The notes below the pieces were generated by a model that made no database searches, was not told where the DNA came from, and worked only from the letters and a program-made list of their open reading frames with translations. A DNA stretch of 64,000 nt from an uncultured Clostridia bacterium (GTDB lineage: Bacteria; Bacillota; Clostridia; Saccharofermentanales; Saccharofermentanaceae), in the NCBI GenBank assembly GCA_937876985.1, contig CALEFT010000034.1, positions 1 through 64,000 of the forward strand. Reading direction: 5' to 3'. This document shows positions 18,801 through 28,196 of the stretch, piece by piece. A program made the translations under genes and the position numbers. The number at the start of each line of letters is the position of its first letter. Position 1 is the stretch's first letter.

Positions 18801-19310
18801 ATGACATATTATGAGACATGGATGGACAAATCCGAGAATGTTAAGGATCAGAATTCTTATACACAGTATATGAATCTTTATTTCGCTTTGGAGAAGGAAG
18901 CATACAACAATATCTTTAAGGCATATCCAGACAATAAGGAATTGTTGAATGGTAAGGCTTCCGAGCTAGCATCGACACTTGGCTTTGCTCCAAATATGGA
19001 TATCTTCGTAGGATTCCTTGATGGAATTAAGACATCCCTTAATAATGAAATCGACATTGAGAAGGTAGATGACGATACAGAGATTTCTCTCGATGTTAAT
19101 TACGAGAAGCTTTATTACAATATGAGAGATGCTAAGGCATCTTGGCTATTTAAGCTTCCATCTTGGAAGAATGTATTAACAGAAGAGCAGATGGATAAGA
19201 TTTCCTTCGAGTATCGTGAGGCTAATACTGTTCGTTCTGAGAAGATTGGTCGTAACGATCCATGCCCATGCGGCTCTGGCAAGAAGTACAAGAAGTGCTG
19301 TGGTAAGTAA
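18801..19310 (+). CDS. SEC-C motif protein of unknown role
   Basis: A 169-residue soluble protein. The first 145 residues are mostly helical and I recognise no family in them. The last 22 form a SEC-C zinc motif (GRNDPCPCGSGKKYKKCC), the same module that ends SecA encoded at 31502. The motif binds zinc and, in SecA, contacts SecB and ribosomes. ATG 18801 is 7 bases after GGAGGG (18788-18793); the ATG at 18786 overlaps that site. It is probably cotranscribed with icd. Possible roles at the ribosome or translocon are inference only. Confidence 0.8.
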   Translation: MTYYETWMDKSENVKDQNSYTQYMNLYFALEKEAYNNIFKAYPDNKELLNGKASELASTLGFAPNMDIFVGFLDGIKTSLNNEIDIEKVDDDTEISLDVNYEKLYYNMRDAKASWLFKLPSWKNVLTEEQMDKISFEYREANTVRSEKIGRNDPCPCGSGKKYKKCCGK

Positions 19311-19350
19311 TTACCACAGTTTCTTCATTGAAACATAAAGGGAAATAAGA

Positions 19351-20253
19351 TTGAGAAGATTATTATCAAACAAATTATTCATAGTAATTCTAACATCGTT
19401 GCTATTATTATCAGCGATTATCTTAAGCTGTGTCCCTGATAGCCCAGTGAAGAACATTCTTAAGCCTGTTGGAGCCATTGTATCTCCAATACAAAGAGGT
19501 ATTAAGGACCTAGGTAATCAGTTTACTGATTTCTGGGTTGCAATTACTGATGGTATTGCTATTCGTCAGGAGAACGAAGAGCTTCGTGAAGAAATTATTC
19601 GATTAGAGTATCTGTTAACTCGTAACGAAGAAGCAAGAATTCGTTATGAAGAGTTGATGGATGCTTTTCACATTAGGGATACATTCAGTAATTTTGAGAT
19701 TTACGGAGCAACAATTTTATCGAGAGAATCAGATGAGTGGTTCTCTGTAATCAGAATTGCTCTAGGTTTAAGTGATGGTATTCCTCAAGTTGACAATAAT
19801 TCGTATGTCGTAGTTGACCCAAGAATGAATCTTGTTGGCCGTATTATTGAGATTAATAATGCGGAGAGTACGATTTTGCCTATTCTACATGAAGGATTTG
19901 TTGTTGTAGGCAAGGTGAATGAGGTAAATGGAGCGACAGTTACTATTACTGGTGATGCAGCTCTTAAGAGAGATGAGTTATGCTTAGTAACTAATATCGA
20001 TGAGAATGTCATTCTTGAAGTTGGCGATGAGATTGTAACTTCAGGTGAGGGTGGTTTGTTTCCACAAGGTATTCCAATTGGAGTAATTGAAAGTGTGGAT
20101 TATTCAGATCCACTTAATATTACAGCGACACTTCGTCCATATTCTAATATTGGTTCTCTTAATGATGTATTCGTTATGGTTCCAATTAATGCAGAAGAAT
20201 TGTCTGAACAATTAGAAACCTCGCAAACAGAAGAAACAGAAGCTGATTCATAA
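19351..20253 (+). CDS. mreC: Rod shape-determining protein MreC
   Basis: A bitopic envelope protein of the elongasome. Of 300 residues, a transmembrane helix occupies about 9-27. A coiled coil follows at about 70-105 (RQENEELREEIIRLEYLL), then the two beta-barrel domains with YGATILSR, LVGRIIEI and the TSGEGGLFPQGIPIGVI motif of the family. The C terminus is acidic and rich in Glu/Thr. The start is TTG 19351 with AAAGGGA upstream. It forms an operon with mreD (13-base gap) and PBP2. No mreB lies in this window. Confidence 0.93.
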   Translation: MRRLLSNKLFIVILTSLLLLSAIILSCVPDSPVKNILKPVGAIVSPIQRGIKDLGNQFTDFWVAITDGIAIRQENEELREEIIRLEYLLTRNEEARIRYEELMDAFHIRDTFSNFEIYGATILSRESDEWFSVIRIALGLSDGIPQVDNNSYVVVDPRMNLVGRIIEINNAESTILPILHEGFVVVGKVNEVNGATVTITGDAALKRDELCLVTNIDENVILEVGDEIVTSGEGGLFPQGIPIGVIESVDYSDPLNITATLRPYSNIGSLNDVFVMVPINAEELSEQLETSQTEETEADS

Positions 20254-20266
20254 ATGAAGGTGCGAC

Positions 20267-20890
20267 ATGGACAAATCCCAGAGATACTATATTCGTAAAA
20301 TTGCTGTTTATGCTATATATATCCTGCTATTTACATGTTTGCAGGTAACATTTCCTGACAAGATTACTCTTCTAGGTCAGGTAGCGGATATAATGTTTGT
20401 TTTTGTTGCTCTAGTCTCTTATTATTTTGGCTTTTATGATGGCATTGCTGTAGGCTTAATTGTTGGAATGATACGTGATTATTTTGCTGCACCAGCTATT
20501 ATAGGTGTGGATGGATTAACTACATCAACCTTTGGTGTTGGAATGTTAACTTTATTCTTGTGTGCTTGTTTCTCTTCTACTTGTTTCACAAGAAGAATGC
20601 ATCGTAGGTTTTCTTTTGCTTTATTAACAGTATTCTTGGCAACCTTGATTTATAAGGCTCTAGGTCATGTTGTTATAATGGTATATTCCTTCTTAAATCC
20701 GTTTATTGAATACAATTTGACTATTGATATTGTTATTCTTGAGTCCATTTTGCCACAAATATTACTCAATATTATTGCTACTATACCTATAGCTTTGATG
20801 CTTAGATTTATTGGCCCATATAACAAGGGAGTAAATCCTAAGCTCATTAATGACGATGAAGGGAGGGGTTATTCATGGCGAACAATTTGA
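20267..20890 (+). CDS. mreD: Rod shape-determining protein MreD
   Basis: A polytopic membrane protein of 207 residues with about six hydrophobic segments. MreD works with MreC and PBP2 in lateral wall synthesis. The family is poorly conserved in sequence; identification rests on the LFTCLQVTFPD opening, GLIVGMIRDYF in the second helix pair, membrane layout, length and position between mreC and the PBP gene. Its 3' end overlaps the PBP start by 16 bases, implying translational coupling. Confidence 0.88.
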   Translation: MDKSQRYYIRKIAVYAIYILLFTCLQVTFPDKITLLGQVADIMFVFVALVSYYFGFYDGIAVGLIVGMIRDYFAAPAIIGVDGLTTSTFGVGMLTLFLCACFSSTCFTRRMHRRFSFALLTVFLATLIYKALGHVVIMVYSFLNPFIEYNLTIDIVILESILPQILLNIIATIPIALMLRFIGPYNKGVNPKLINDDEGRGYSWRTI

Positions 20891-23199
20891 AAGATGACGG
20901 CATGTATGTTTTTGATGAAGACAAACGAGACCAAACTCCTCTTGGGCAAGACGGATTCTTGCCATTTATCGTTGGACTATTTACCAATAGATATTTTATT
21001 TTATCAGCAATATTCGTTGTCTTTGGAGTAATTATTCTTGTAATGACTACAAAACTACAATTCTCTGGTTACCAGAAGACAATCTCTTCTGCATCTGTTG
21101 GTATCCAGAGAATGTATACAGTAAATGCCCCACGAGGTGACATTTATGACTGTAATGGTTTGCCACTAGCAACATCACAGGAAGTAAACACTATACTTAT
21201 TTCTAATGCATATCTAGAAGATGATCAGCTTAATAGCATGTGCTTAGAGCTAAGTTATCTATTTGATGAATATAACTGCACATCGATTTCGGGTCTTGAT
21301 GAGTATTTCTCTGTAAATCCATATCAATTCTTAGTATCGGAGAATAAGATAAAGCTTTGGCAGACGAATCGTAATCTTTTCGCGCTAGAGGAGGCTTCGA
21401 CAGGTGTAATAGTTACTTATTCAGATAATTACGTTAAGACTGACCCTCAAGTATTTTTCCTATATTTAAGACAGAAGTTCAACATTGACAATAATTATAC
21501 TGAAGAAGAGGCATATAGAATAATCCGCATAAGATATCAGATTTTCTCGGATATGTGGGCCTTCACAAATGGTACTCCAGTAGAGATTGCAACTGATGTG
21601 CCAGATGAATTAGTAAATCTTTTGTCTGAGCAGAATTATCATTTTTATGGATTGATTGCTACTAAGGATTATAGAAGAGTATATTCTCCACTTGCTCAGT
21701 TGTCGTGTCATGTGGTTGGATATGTTGGTTCTATCTCTCAGGAAAGTCTATCAACGCTATCTGCCTTTGGCTATCAAGATGATGATATTGTTGGACAATC
21801 TGGTGTAGAGTCACAGATGGAGAGGTATTTGCATGGACAAGCAGGTACAGCTGTATATTCAACTTATACGATGAATGAGGGGGAGAATATTTACTTCCCA
21901 AGTACCTATGGTGAGCCGGCTGTCCCTGGTGCAACAGTAAATTTGACAATTGACAGTAATTTGCAGCGAGTTGGTATTCAGGCACTTAAGGATTACATCG
22001 AGGATGCCCAGGAAGCTGAGCAGAGAAACAGGACAGGATATGCTACTGCTAATGCTGGTGCTTTTGTTCTCATGGAAGTAGATACTGGAGCAGTAAGAGC
22101 AATGGGTTCGTATCCTAACTATGATCCAAACGACTTCGTGCTTGCAATGACTGGTGATGAGCAGGCCGAAGAGCAGCTAGAGTATTATTTGGGAATAGGT
22201 GAATATGAGGACATTACATCTGAGGATATGCCACTTTGGAATAGAGCGATTATGTCTCAGTATGCGCCTGGTTCTACATTTAAGATGGTTACCGCGTTAG
22301 CTGGTCTTGAGGTTGGAGCTATTACGCCTGATTCTAACTGGATTGCATGTAACAGCCCGATTGATATTGGTGGCTGGACCTTCAGATGCCTTGAGTTCCC
22401 AGAAACAGGACACGGTGGACTATCACTTAATGATGCAATGGCTACTTCGTGTAATATCTATTTTATGAATCTAGGAGTAGAGACAGGTATTGATAATATT
22501 GATGCAATGGGTGCTAGACTAGGTCTTGGTGAATATACAGGAATTGACTTGCCTGGTGAGATTAGAGGAATTCGTGCTTCGAGAGAAACAAAGAGACTTC
22601 TACACGAGTCTGAATACGATAGAACATGGTTCCCAGCTGATACTGCTCAATCTGCTATCGGTCAGTTCGATAACTGCTTTACTATCTTACAGCTTTGTAG
22701 ATATACAGCAGCTATTGCTACAAATAGCCTAGTTACTCCATACGTAATTGATAGTGTAGTAGCAAACGATGGTTCGATTTTGTATCAAGGTCAAAGAGAA
22801 AGTACTCCACTCGGAATTGATCCAGTTAACTTGAGTGCAGTTCAAAATGCAATGAGATACGTTGCTTCTGGTACATATTATTGGGAAGGTACAGCTTCTG
22901 AGCTTTATAATTTTCCAGTAAGCATTTGCTGTAAGACAGGTACTGCCGAGACAGGCTTCGAGGAGATTAGAATGGAGTATTCCAACGGACTTTTCGTATG
23001 CTATGCGCCTGCTGAGGACCCTGAAGTTGCTCTCGCTCTTGTAGTAGAAAGAGGTGAGTGGGGTGCTTCTACAATCATCATCGCGAAGAAGATTCTTGCT
23101 GAATATTTTGGAGTGCCACTCGAACAAGCATATAGTGTTATTGAGACCTTCCCAATTACTGGTAATGTCCTTGATTCAATAACTCCAACTGCGGCATAA
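20875..23199 (+). CDS. mrdA: Penicillin-binding protein 2 (elongasome transpeptidase)
   Basis: A class B penicillin-binding protein that cross-links lateral wall peptidoglycan. The 774 residues comprise a short cytoplasmic segment, one membrane anchor (about 28-58), a pedestal domain including APRGDIYDCNGLPLA, and the transpeptidase domain. The three active-site motifs are STFK (467-470, nucleophile Ser467), SCN (525-527) and KTG (687-689). It is a paralogue-type identification by mreCD linkage; a sporulation-specific homologue is a less likely alternative. It is last in the mre operon. Confidence 0.92.
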   Translation: MANNLKDDGMYVFDEDKRDQTPLGQDGFLPFIVGLFTNRYFILSAIFVVFGVIILVMTTKLQFSGYQKTISSASVGIQRMYTVNAPRGDIYDCNGLPLATSQEVNTILISNAYLEDDQLNSMCLELSYLFDEYNCTSISGLDEYFSVNPYQFLVSENKIKLWQTNRNLFALEEASTGVIVTYSDNYVKTDPQVFFLYLRQKFNIDNNYTEEEAYRIIRIRYQIFSDMWAFTNGTPVEIATDVPDELVNLLSEQNYHFYGLIATKDYRRVYSPLAQLSCHVVGYVGSISQESLSTLSAFGYQDDDIVGQSGVESQMERYLHGQAGTAVYSTYTMNEGENIYFPSTYGEPAVPGATVNLTIDSNLQRVGIQALKDYIEDAQEAEQRNRTGYATANAGAFVLMEVDTGAVRAMGSYPNYDPNDFVLAMTGDEQAEEQLEYYLGIGEYEDITSEDMPLWNRAIMSQYAPGSTFKMVTALAGLEVGAITPDSNWIACNSPIDIGGWTFRCLEFPETGHGGLSLNDAMATSCNIYFMNLGVETGIDNIDAMGARLGLGEYTGIDLPGEIRGIRASRETKRLLHESEYDRTWFPADTAQSAIGQFDNCFTILQLCRYTAAIATNSLVTPYVIDSVVANDGSILYQGQRESTPLGIDPVNLSAVQNAMRYVASGTYYWEGTASELYNFPVSICCKTGTAETGFEEIRMEYSNGLFVCYAPAEDPEVALALVVERGEWGASTIIIAKKILAEYFGVPLEQAYSVIETFPITGNVLDSITPTAA

Positions 23200-23316
23200 T
23201 TGTTTTGTTGTGTATAATTCAATTATTTTTCACTTTTTCTACTTCGAAAAAGTATTGAAAGAATTTCTTATGTTTTATAAAATGAATACATATGTATAGC
23301 AAGAGGAGTAACTATT

Positions 23317-23718
23317 ATGAAGATCGTATTGATGGCAGATAATAGAAAGAACGAGTTATTAGTTAACTGGTGCATTGCATATCGTACGATTCTTGCGAAG
23401 CATCAATTGATTTCCGTATATAACACAGGTAAATTGCTTAAGACAATGGTAGACCTTGATGTATCAGGTTTATCAGTGGATTACGAGTCTGGATTCGAGC
23501 AGTTAGCTGCTAGAGCTGAGTTTAATGAGATCGACTGTGTTATCTATCTTAGAGATAGTAGAGGAGAGTTAATTAAGGGTGCAACAGAGCTTCTTAAGGT
23601 TTGCGATATGAATAATATTCCATATGCAACTAACCTTGCTACTGCAGAGACACTTATCCTTGCTATTGACCATGGTGATTTCGAGTGGCGTGAATGGCTT
23701 AAGGACGAAGCAAACTAA
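23317..23718 (+). CDS. Methylglyoxal-synthase-like protein with altered active site
   Basis: A 133-residue protein with the MGS-like fold. The C-terminal part (CDMNNIPYATNLATAETLI) closely follows methylglyoxal synthase, which converts dihydroxyacetone phosphate to methylglyoxal and phosphate. Several positions that are conserved in the enzyme as I recall it differ here. The N-terminal AHD reads MAD. The phosphate-loop GTTG reads YNTG. The GGDQ motif with the catalytic aspartate reads GFEQ. The later PHxPD histidine is absent. It may be a divergent enzyme or a sensor. It has its own upstream region and is 18 bases before an MBL hydrolase gene. Confidence 0.7.
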   Translation: MKIVLMADNRKNELLVNWCIAYRTILAKHQLISVYNTGKLLKTMVDLDVSGLSVDYESGFEQLAARAEFNEIDCVIYLRDSRGELIKGATELLKVCDMNNIPYATNLATAETLILAIDHGDFEWREWLKDEAN

Positions 23719-23736
23719 TTTACGCTGGAGTTCATT

Positions 23737-24378
23737 ATGAATATTATTACTCGTAAGGGTTTATTAGATTCAAATACTTATCTTGTTGAATATAAAGATA
23801 AGTATTTCTTTATTGACGCATCCTATAACTTTTTCAAGTTCAAAGAAGAGAATCCCTTTGTAAGTTTGATGGATGAAGATAATACAGTTGTTCTTATTAC
23901 TCATGCTCATATTGATCATATTTTTGAAATCGAGTCTTATAGTGCTAATGCAGTACCTTTTGACATTGTTATTCACAAAGATGAAGAAGATAAACTAATG
24001 GATTCTTATAAGAATTGTTCCTCGGCTATTCTTAACAAGAATATGAGTTTTCCGTTTGCTAAAGTTGCCGCGAAGCCTTTTGAAGATATTGAGCCTATCG
24101 AAGGTTTAAGTATGTTCCATACACCTGGGCACTCTGAAGGCAGCTGCTGCTATATGTTCGATGATGGTAATAACAAGGCTTTATTTACTGGCGATACATT
24201 ATTTAAGTATTCGATTGGCAGAACTGACTTGCCTGGCGGCGATTATGCACAAATGAATGAATCTATCTCTCTTTTGAAAAGTATCTACGACCAATATGGA
24301 GATATGGATGTATATCCAGGTCATGGTCCTGCTACTACTCTTATGATGGAAATCAAACATAATCCATATTTTAGATAA
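23737..24378 (+). CDS. MBL-fold hydrolase, glyoxalase II-like
   Basis: A 213-residue metallo-beta-lactamase-fold hydrolase. The dinuclear metal motifs are THAHIDH, TPGHSEGS, FTGDTLF and YPGHGPAT, with the RTDLPGGD segment usual in the glyoxalase II/YcbL-like branch. It is cytoplasmic. The substrate may be a thioester, but the glyoxalase II substrate-binding C-terminal domain is short or absent. It is 18 bases downstream of the methylglyoxal-synthase-like gene, so a shared role in aldehyde metabolism is conceivable. Confidence 0.82.
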   Translation: MNIITRKGLLDSNTYLVEYKDKYFFIDASYNFFKFKEENPFVSLMDEDNTVVLITHAHIDHIFEIESYSANAVPFDIVIHKDEEDKLMDSYKNCSSAILNKNMSFPFAKVAAKPFEDIEPIEGLSMFHTPGHSEGSCCYMFDDGNNKALFTGDTLFKYSIGRTDLPGGDYAQMNESISLLKSIYDQYGDMDVYPGHGPATTLMMEIKHNPYFR

Positions 24379-24509
24379 TTTGTGTAAATTATTCTTTTTC
24401 TTTATATAAGTAAATTCTTTAATTTCTAGAGTTGTTGTGTTATATTATTATGTGCTTTTCGATAGGGTTCGATAAGTGCAATTTTTTCTATGCCTATGGA
24501 GGTTCGAGA

Positions 24510-25541
24510 ATGAGTGATTTAAAGCAGCAGCTTCTCTCAATTAAGGATTCCTTTGTTGCTGAGATAGCAAACGCAGCAAGTTCAAATGATCTAGAGAATT
24601 TAAGAGTTCAATACCTTGGTAAGAAGGGACAGGTTACAGCTGTACTTCGTGGAATGGGAGGCTTAACTCCTGAAGAAAGACCTATTATTGGCCAGGTAGC
24701 TAACGAAGTAAGAGCCTTTATGGAGGACGAACTCGCTTCTAAGACAAATGCTATTAAGGAGACAGAGAAGTTAGCTAAGCTATCTTCAGAGGTTATCGAC
24801 GTTACACTTCCATCTAAGATTAGAAGAAGTGGAGCTAGACATCCACTTAATATGGCAATAAACGAGATTTGTGATATTTTCTTTGGACTTGGCTTTAGTC
24901 TTGCAGAAGGACCTGAAGTAGAATTAGACAAGTATAATTTTGAGATGCTACGTATTCCTAAGGGTCACCCAGCACGTGATACTCAGGATACTTTCTATAT
25001 TAGTGAGAATATTCTTTTGAGAACACAGACATCTCCAATGCAGATTAGAATTATGGAGGACAAGAAGCCACCTATCAAGGTTATTTGTCCTGGTAAGGTT
25101 TATCGTTCCGATGCACTTGACTCAACACACTCACCAATCTTCCACCAGATTGAGGGCTTGGTTGTTGATGAGGGTATCACAATGGGTGACTTGGTTGGTT
25201 CCTTGCAGCTTTTTGCTAAGAAGCTATTTGGTGAGAATACAGAGGTTAGACTTCGTCCGCACCACTTCCCATTTACTGAGCCTTCTTGTGAGGTTGACTT
25301 AACTTGTTGGTCATGTGGCGGTAAGGGCTGTCGCGTTTGTAAGGGAGAGGGCTGGATTGAGGTTCTCGGTGCTGGTATGGTTCACCCAGAGGTTCTTGAG
25401 AATTGCGGAATCGACTCCGAGAAGTATTCTGGCTTCGCATTCGGTATCGGTGTAGAGCGTACTGCAATGGGCCGATTTGGAATTGATGACATCAGATTGC
25501 TTTACGAGAACGACGTAAGATTCTTGAAGCAGTTTAAGTAA
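24510..25541 (+). CDS. pheS: Phenylalanine-tRNA ligase alpha subunit
   Basis: The catalytic alpha chain of the (alpha-beta)2 synthetase that charges tRNA-Phe. The 343 residues comprise an N-terminal coiled coil and the class II core: motif 1 region HPLNMAINEI, motif 2 region SPIFHQIEGLVVD, PFTEPSCEVD, and motif 3 FGIGVERTAMGRFGI. A Cys-rich loop (CWSCGGKGCRVC) interrupts the core, as in many Firmicutes PheS. The start is ATG 24510, 7 bases after GGAGG at 24498-24502; a longer in-frame reading from 24432 lacks a ribosome site. I see no T-box leader. Confidence 0.96.
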   Translation: MSDLKQQLLSIKDSFVAEIANAASSNDLENLRVQYLGKKGQVTAVLRGMGGLTPEERPIIGQVANEVRAFMEDELASKTNAIKETEKLAKLSSEVIDVTLPSKIRRSGARHPLNMAINEICDIFFGLGFSLAEGPEVELDKYNFEMLRIPKGHPARDTQDTFYISENILLRTQTSPMQIRIMEDKKPPIKVICPGKVYRSDALDSTHSPIFHQIEGLVVDEGITMGDLVGSLQLFAKKLFGENTEVRLRPHHFPFTEPSCEVDLTCWSCGGKGCRVCKGEGWIEVLGAGMVHPEVLENCGIDSEKYSGFAFGIGVERTAMGRFGIDDIRLLYENDVRFLKQFK

Positions 25542-25597
25542 TCAATAACTTATCGTTTATATTGTTTATCAACAGTTGATAGAAAGAGGTACATAAA

Positions 25598-28021
25598 ATG
25601 AAAGCTCCATTAAATTGGTTAAGAGATTTCACTACAATAGATATTGAGCCAAAGGAATTTGCAGAGAAGATTACAGTTTCTGGTTCTAAGGTTGAAGAGG
25701 TTATTATTTCTGGAGAAGAGATTACAGGCGTATATACAGGTAAGATTATTGCCCTTGAAGATCACCCAAATTCAGACCACTTGCACATTTGTACAGTAGA
25801 TCTTGGTTCTGACGAGCTTGGAAGAGAAGTACAGATTGTCTGTGGTGCACCTAACGTATATGTTGGGATGATTTGCCCTGTTGCTACATGCGGTGCAACT
25901 TTACCAGGCGATATCACAATTAAGAAGGGCAAGCTTCGTGGTGTTGAGTCTAATGGTATGTGCTGCTCAATAGATGAGCTCGGTGTTCCAGCAGAAGGTC
26001 ACGAAGGAGCTGATGAATATGGTCTTTGGAATATGCCTAAGGATACTCCACTTGGTGTAGACATTAAGGAAATCTTGGGACTTGGTTCTGTTACAATCGA
26101 CTTCGAGATTACATCTAATAGACCAGACTGCTTCTCTATTGAAGGTCTTGGTCGTGAGGCTGCGATTACTCTTGGTAATGAATTTAAGCCATGTACACCA
26201 GTGATTAAGCAAGAAGGTAGCCTTAATTCAGAAGATGTTGCTAAGGTCGATATTCTAGCTCCAGATCTTTGCTATAGATATTGCTCTAGACTAATTGAAG
26301 ACGTAAAGATTGAGCCATCTCCAGCATGGATGGCAGAGCGTCTACTTGATGCAGGCATGAGACCAATTAATAATATCGTTGATATTACTAACTATGTTTG
26401 TCTCGAACTAGGACAGCCAATGCATGCATTTGACCTTGATTATCTTGCAAATAAGCACATTATCGTTCGTAATGCTAAGGATGGCGAGATTACAAAGACT
26501 CTTGATGGCGTAGACCGTACACTTGATCCTTCTATGCTTGTAATTGCAGACGAGGAGAAGGTTTGTGCTATTGCTGGTGTAATGGGTGGCGAGAATTCAG
26601 AAGTTACACCTGATACGAAGGCGATTTTGTTCGAGTCTGCTGTATTTAATGCAGTTTCTGTTCGTCAGACAGCAGTAAAGAACAGCCTAAGAACAGAAGC
26701 ATCTTCTAGATACGAAAAGGGTCTAGATGCTGAGAATGCAATGCGTGCACTTGATAGAGCATGTGAGCTAGTTGAGCTTCTTGGTGCTGGTAAGGTTTCT
26801 AAGGGAGTTATCGATGTATATCCTACAAAGAAAGAGATTAAGCCAATTAGCTTTAGACCAGCAAAGATTAATGCCTTCATCGGAATTGATGTAACAGCTG
26901 ACTATATGAAGGATATTCTTACAAAGCTTGGCTGTGAATTTACAGTAATTGATGGAGAAGAGAAGATTATTCCACCAACATTCCGTCCTGACCTTGAGTC
27001 TGAGGCTGATATTTCTGAGGAAATCGCTCGTTTCTATGATTACAACAATATCGTTCCAACACTTATGTCTGGTAAGCAGACAATTATTGGTGGAAGAAAT
27101 CACGAGCAGCAGATTGTTGAGAAGGTTCGTAATATCATGGTTGATTGTGGCTTCTATGAAGCAATTTCTTATTCCTTCGAAGCTCCTACTGACCTAGATT
27201 TGATTTGCTTACCAGAGGATTCTAAGCTTCGTAAGCAAGTTGTTATTACAAATCCATTAGGTGACGACTCTTCTGTTATGAGAACATCTATGCTTCCAAC
27301 AATGCTCCGTATCGCTGGTCGTAACTACAGCCGTTCTGTTAAGGAAGCTTCGATTTTTGAAGTTGCATACATTTATTTGCCAGATGAGGATGTAAATAAG
27401 CTTCCTGAGGAACGACAGATCCTTGCAGGCTTTAGCTACGATGTAAACAAGGATTCTAGCGAGACTTTCTACGAGGTTAAGGGTGTAATAGAGGAGATTT
27501 GCCAGATTCTTGGAATTAAGTCACTTGTTATCGAGGCATGTACAGATAATCCTTCTTATCATCCAGGAAGAACAGCCAAGATCACTATCGCTGGCAAGAC
27601 TTGCGGTGTATTTGGTGTAATTCACCCAGATGTAGCAGATAATTTCGATTGTCCAAAGGGTACAGTTGCTATTGAGATTGAGACAAGTCAGCTCATTAAG
27701 GCAGCAAAGACTGCTCGAACATATAAGCAGCTTCCAAAATATCAGGGTCTTACAAGAGACCTAGCTGTTATCGTAAACAAGTCTGTTGCTGTTGGAGATA
27801 TTCTAAGAACTGCTAAGTCAGCAGGCGGAAACTTGCTTGAATCTGCAGAATTCTTCGATGTTTTCGAGGGCGCTCAGGTTGGAGAGAACCTAAAGTCCGT
27901 TGCGATTTCTCTTGTATTCCGTTCTCCAGACAAAACTTTGTCCGATAATGATGTTAAGGATAGTCTCGACAAAATTATCGCAAAACTTGGCAAGCAGTAC
28001 GACGCTAAGCTCCGTAGCTAA
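25598..28021 (+). CDS. pheT: Phenylalanine-tRNA ligase beta subunit
   Basis: The 807-residue beta chain, responsible for editing and tRNA binding. The order is: an opening MKAPLNWLRDF, a tRNA-binding EMAP/OB domain (about 40-155), a B3/B4 editing domain (VTIDFEITSNRPDC to about 400), B5 (about 405-475), a core-like domain (about 480-690), and the C-terminal anticodon-binding FDX domain (YKQLPKYQGLTRDLAVIV onward). It lies 56 bases after pheS and ends at a strong terminator. Length is normal. Confidence 0.96.
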   Translation: MKAPLNWLRDFTTIDIEPKEFAEKITVSGSKVEEVIISGEEITGVYTGKIIALEDHPNSDHLHICTVDLGSDELGREVQIVCGAPNVYVGMICPVATCGATLPGDITIKKGKLRGVESNGMCCSIDELGVPAEGHEGADEYGLWNMPKDTPLGVDIKEILGLGSVTIDFEITSNRPDCFSIEGLGREAAITLGNEFKPCTPVIKQEGSLNSEDVAKVDILAPDLCYRYCSRLIEDVKIEPSPAWMAERLLDAGMRPINNIVDITNYVCLELGQPMHAFDLDYLANKHIIVRNAKDGEITKTLDGVDRTLDPSMLVIADEEKVCAIAGVMGGENSEVTPDTKAILFESAVFNAVSVRQTAVKNSLRTEASSRYEKGLDAENAMRALDRACELVELLGAGKVSKGVIDVYPTKKEIKPISFRPAKINAFIGIDVTADYMKDILTKLGCEFTVIDGEEKIIPPTFRPDLESEADISEEIARFYDYNNIVPTLMSGKQTIIGGRNHEQQIVEKVRNIMVDCGFYEAISYSFEAPTDLDLICLPEDSKLRKQVVITNPLGDDSSVMRTSMLPTMLRIAGRNYSRSVKEASIFEVAYIYLPDEDVNKLPEERQILAGFSYDVNKDSSETFYEVKGVIEEICQILGIKSLVIEACTDNPSYHPGRTAKITIAGKTCGVFGVIHPDVADNFDCPKGTVAIEIETSQLIKAAKTARTYKQLPKYQGLTRDLAVIVNKSVAVGDILRTAKSAGGNLLESAEFFDVFEGAQVGENLKSVAISLVFRSPDKTLSDNDVKDSLDKIIAKLGKQYDAKLRS

Positions 28022-28043
28022 TTGCCAGAAACTATTGATTTAT

Positions 28044-28085
28044 AAGGCCATTTCCTTTGCTTAGGCTTAGGGGATGGCCTTTTTG
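28044..28085 (+). terminator. Rho-independent terminator after pheST
   Basis: AAGGCCAT (28044-28051) pairs with ATGGCCTT (28074-28081), extended by a CC/GG pair inside, and is followed by TTTTT. Confidence 0.85.
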
Positions 28086-28109
28086 ATTGTTCTTTTCCTG
28101 TCGACATTT

Positions 28110-28135
28110 TGAGTGTTTTTGTCTTCTTTTGTCGA
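28110..28135 (+). promoter_or_regulatory. Phased TTGTCG-like repeats upstream of the pilin-like operon
   Basis: TTGAGT at 28110, TTGTCT at 28120 and TTGTCG at 28130 are each 10 bp apart, with a further CTGTCG at 28099. A CTCGAAAAG element and TATATT follow at 28147-28164. The set resembles the repeats upstream of comEC. Confidence 0.35.
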
Positions 28136-28196
28136 GTCTTTTCCCTCTCGAAAAGTAGTATATTCAAACCACAAATTCTGTTTGTTGGAGGTATGT

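Noticed and set aside
18801..19310. Split piece of a second secA
   Set aside because: Only the terminal SEC-C motif is shared; the remaining 145 residues do not resemble SecA.
24379..24509. T-box leader before pheS
   Set aside because: No AGGGTGGNACCGCG-like antiterminator motif or terminator hairpin is present.
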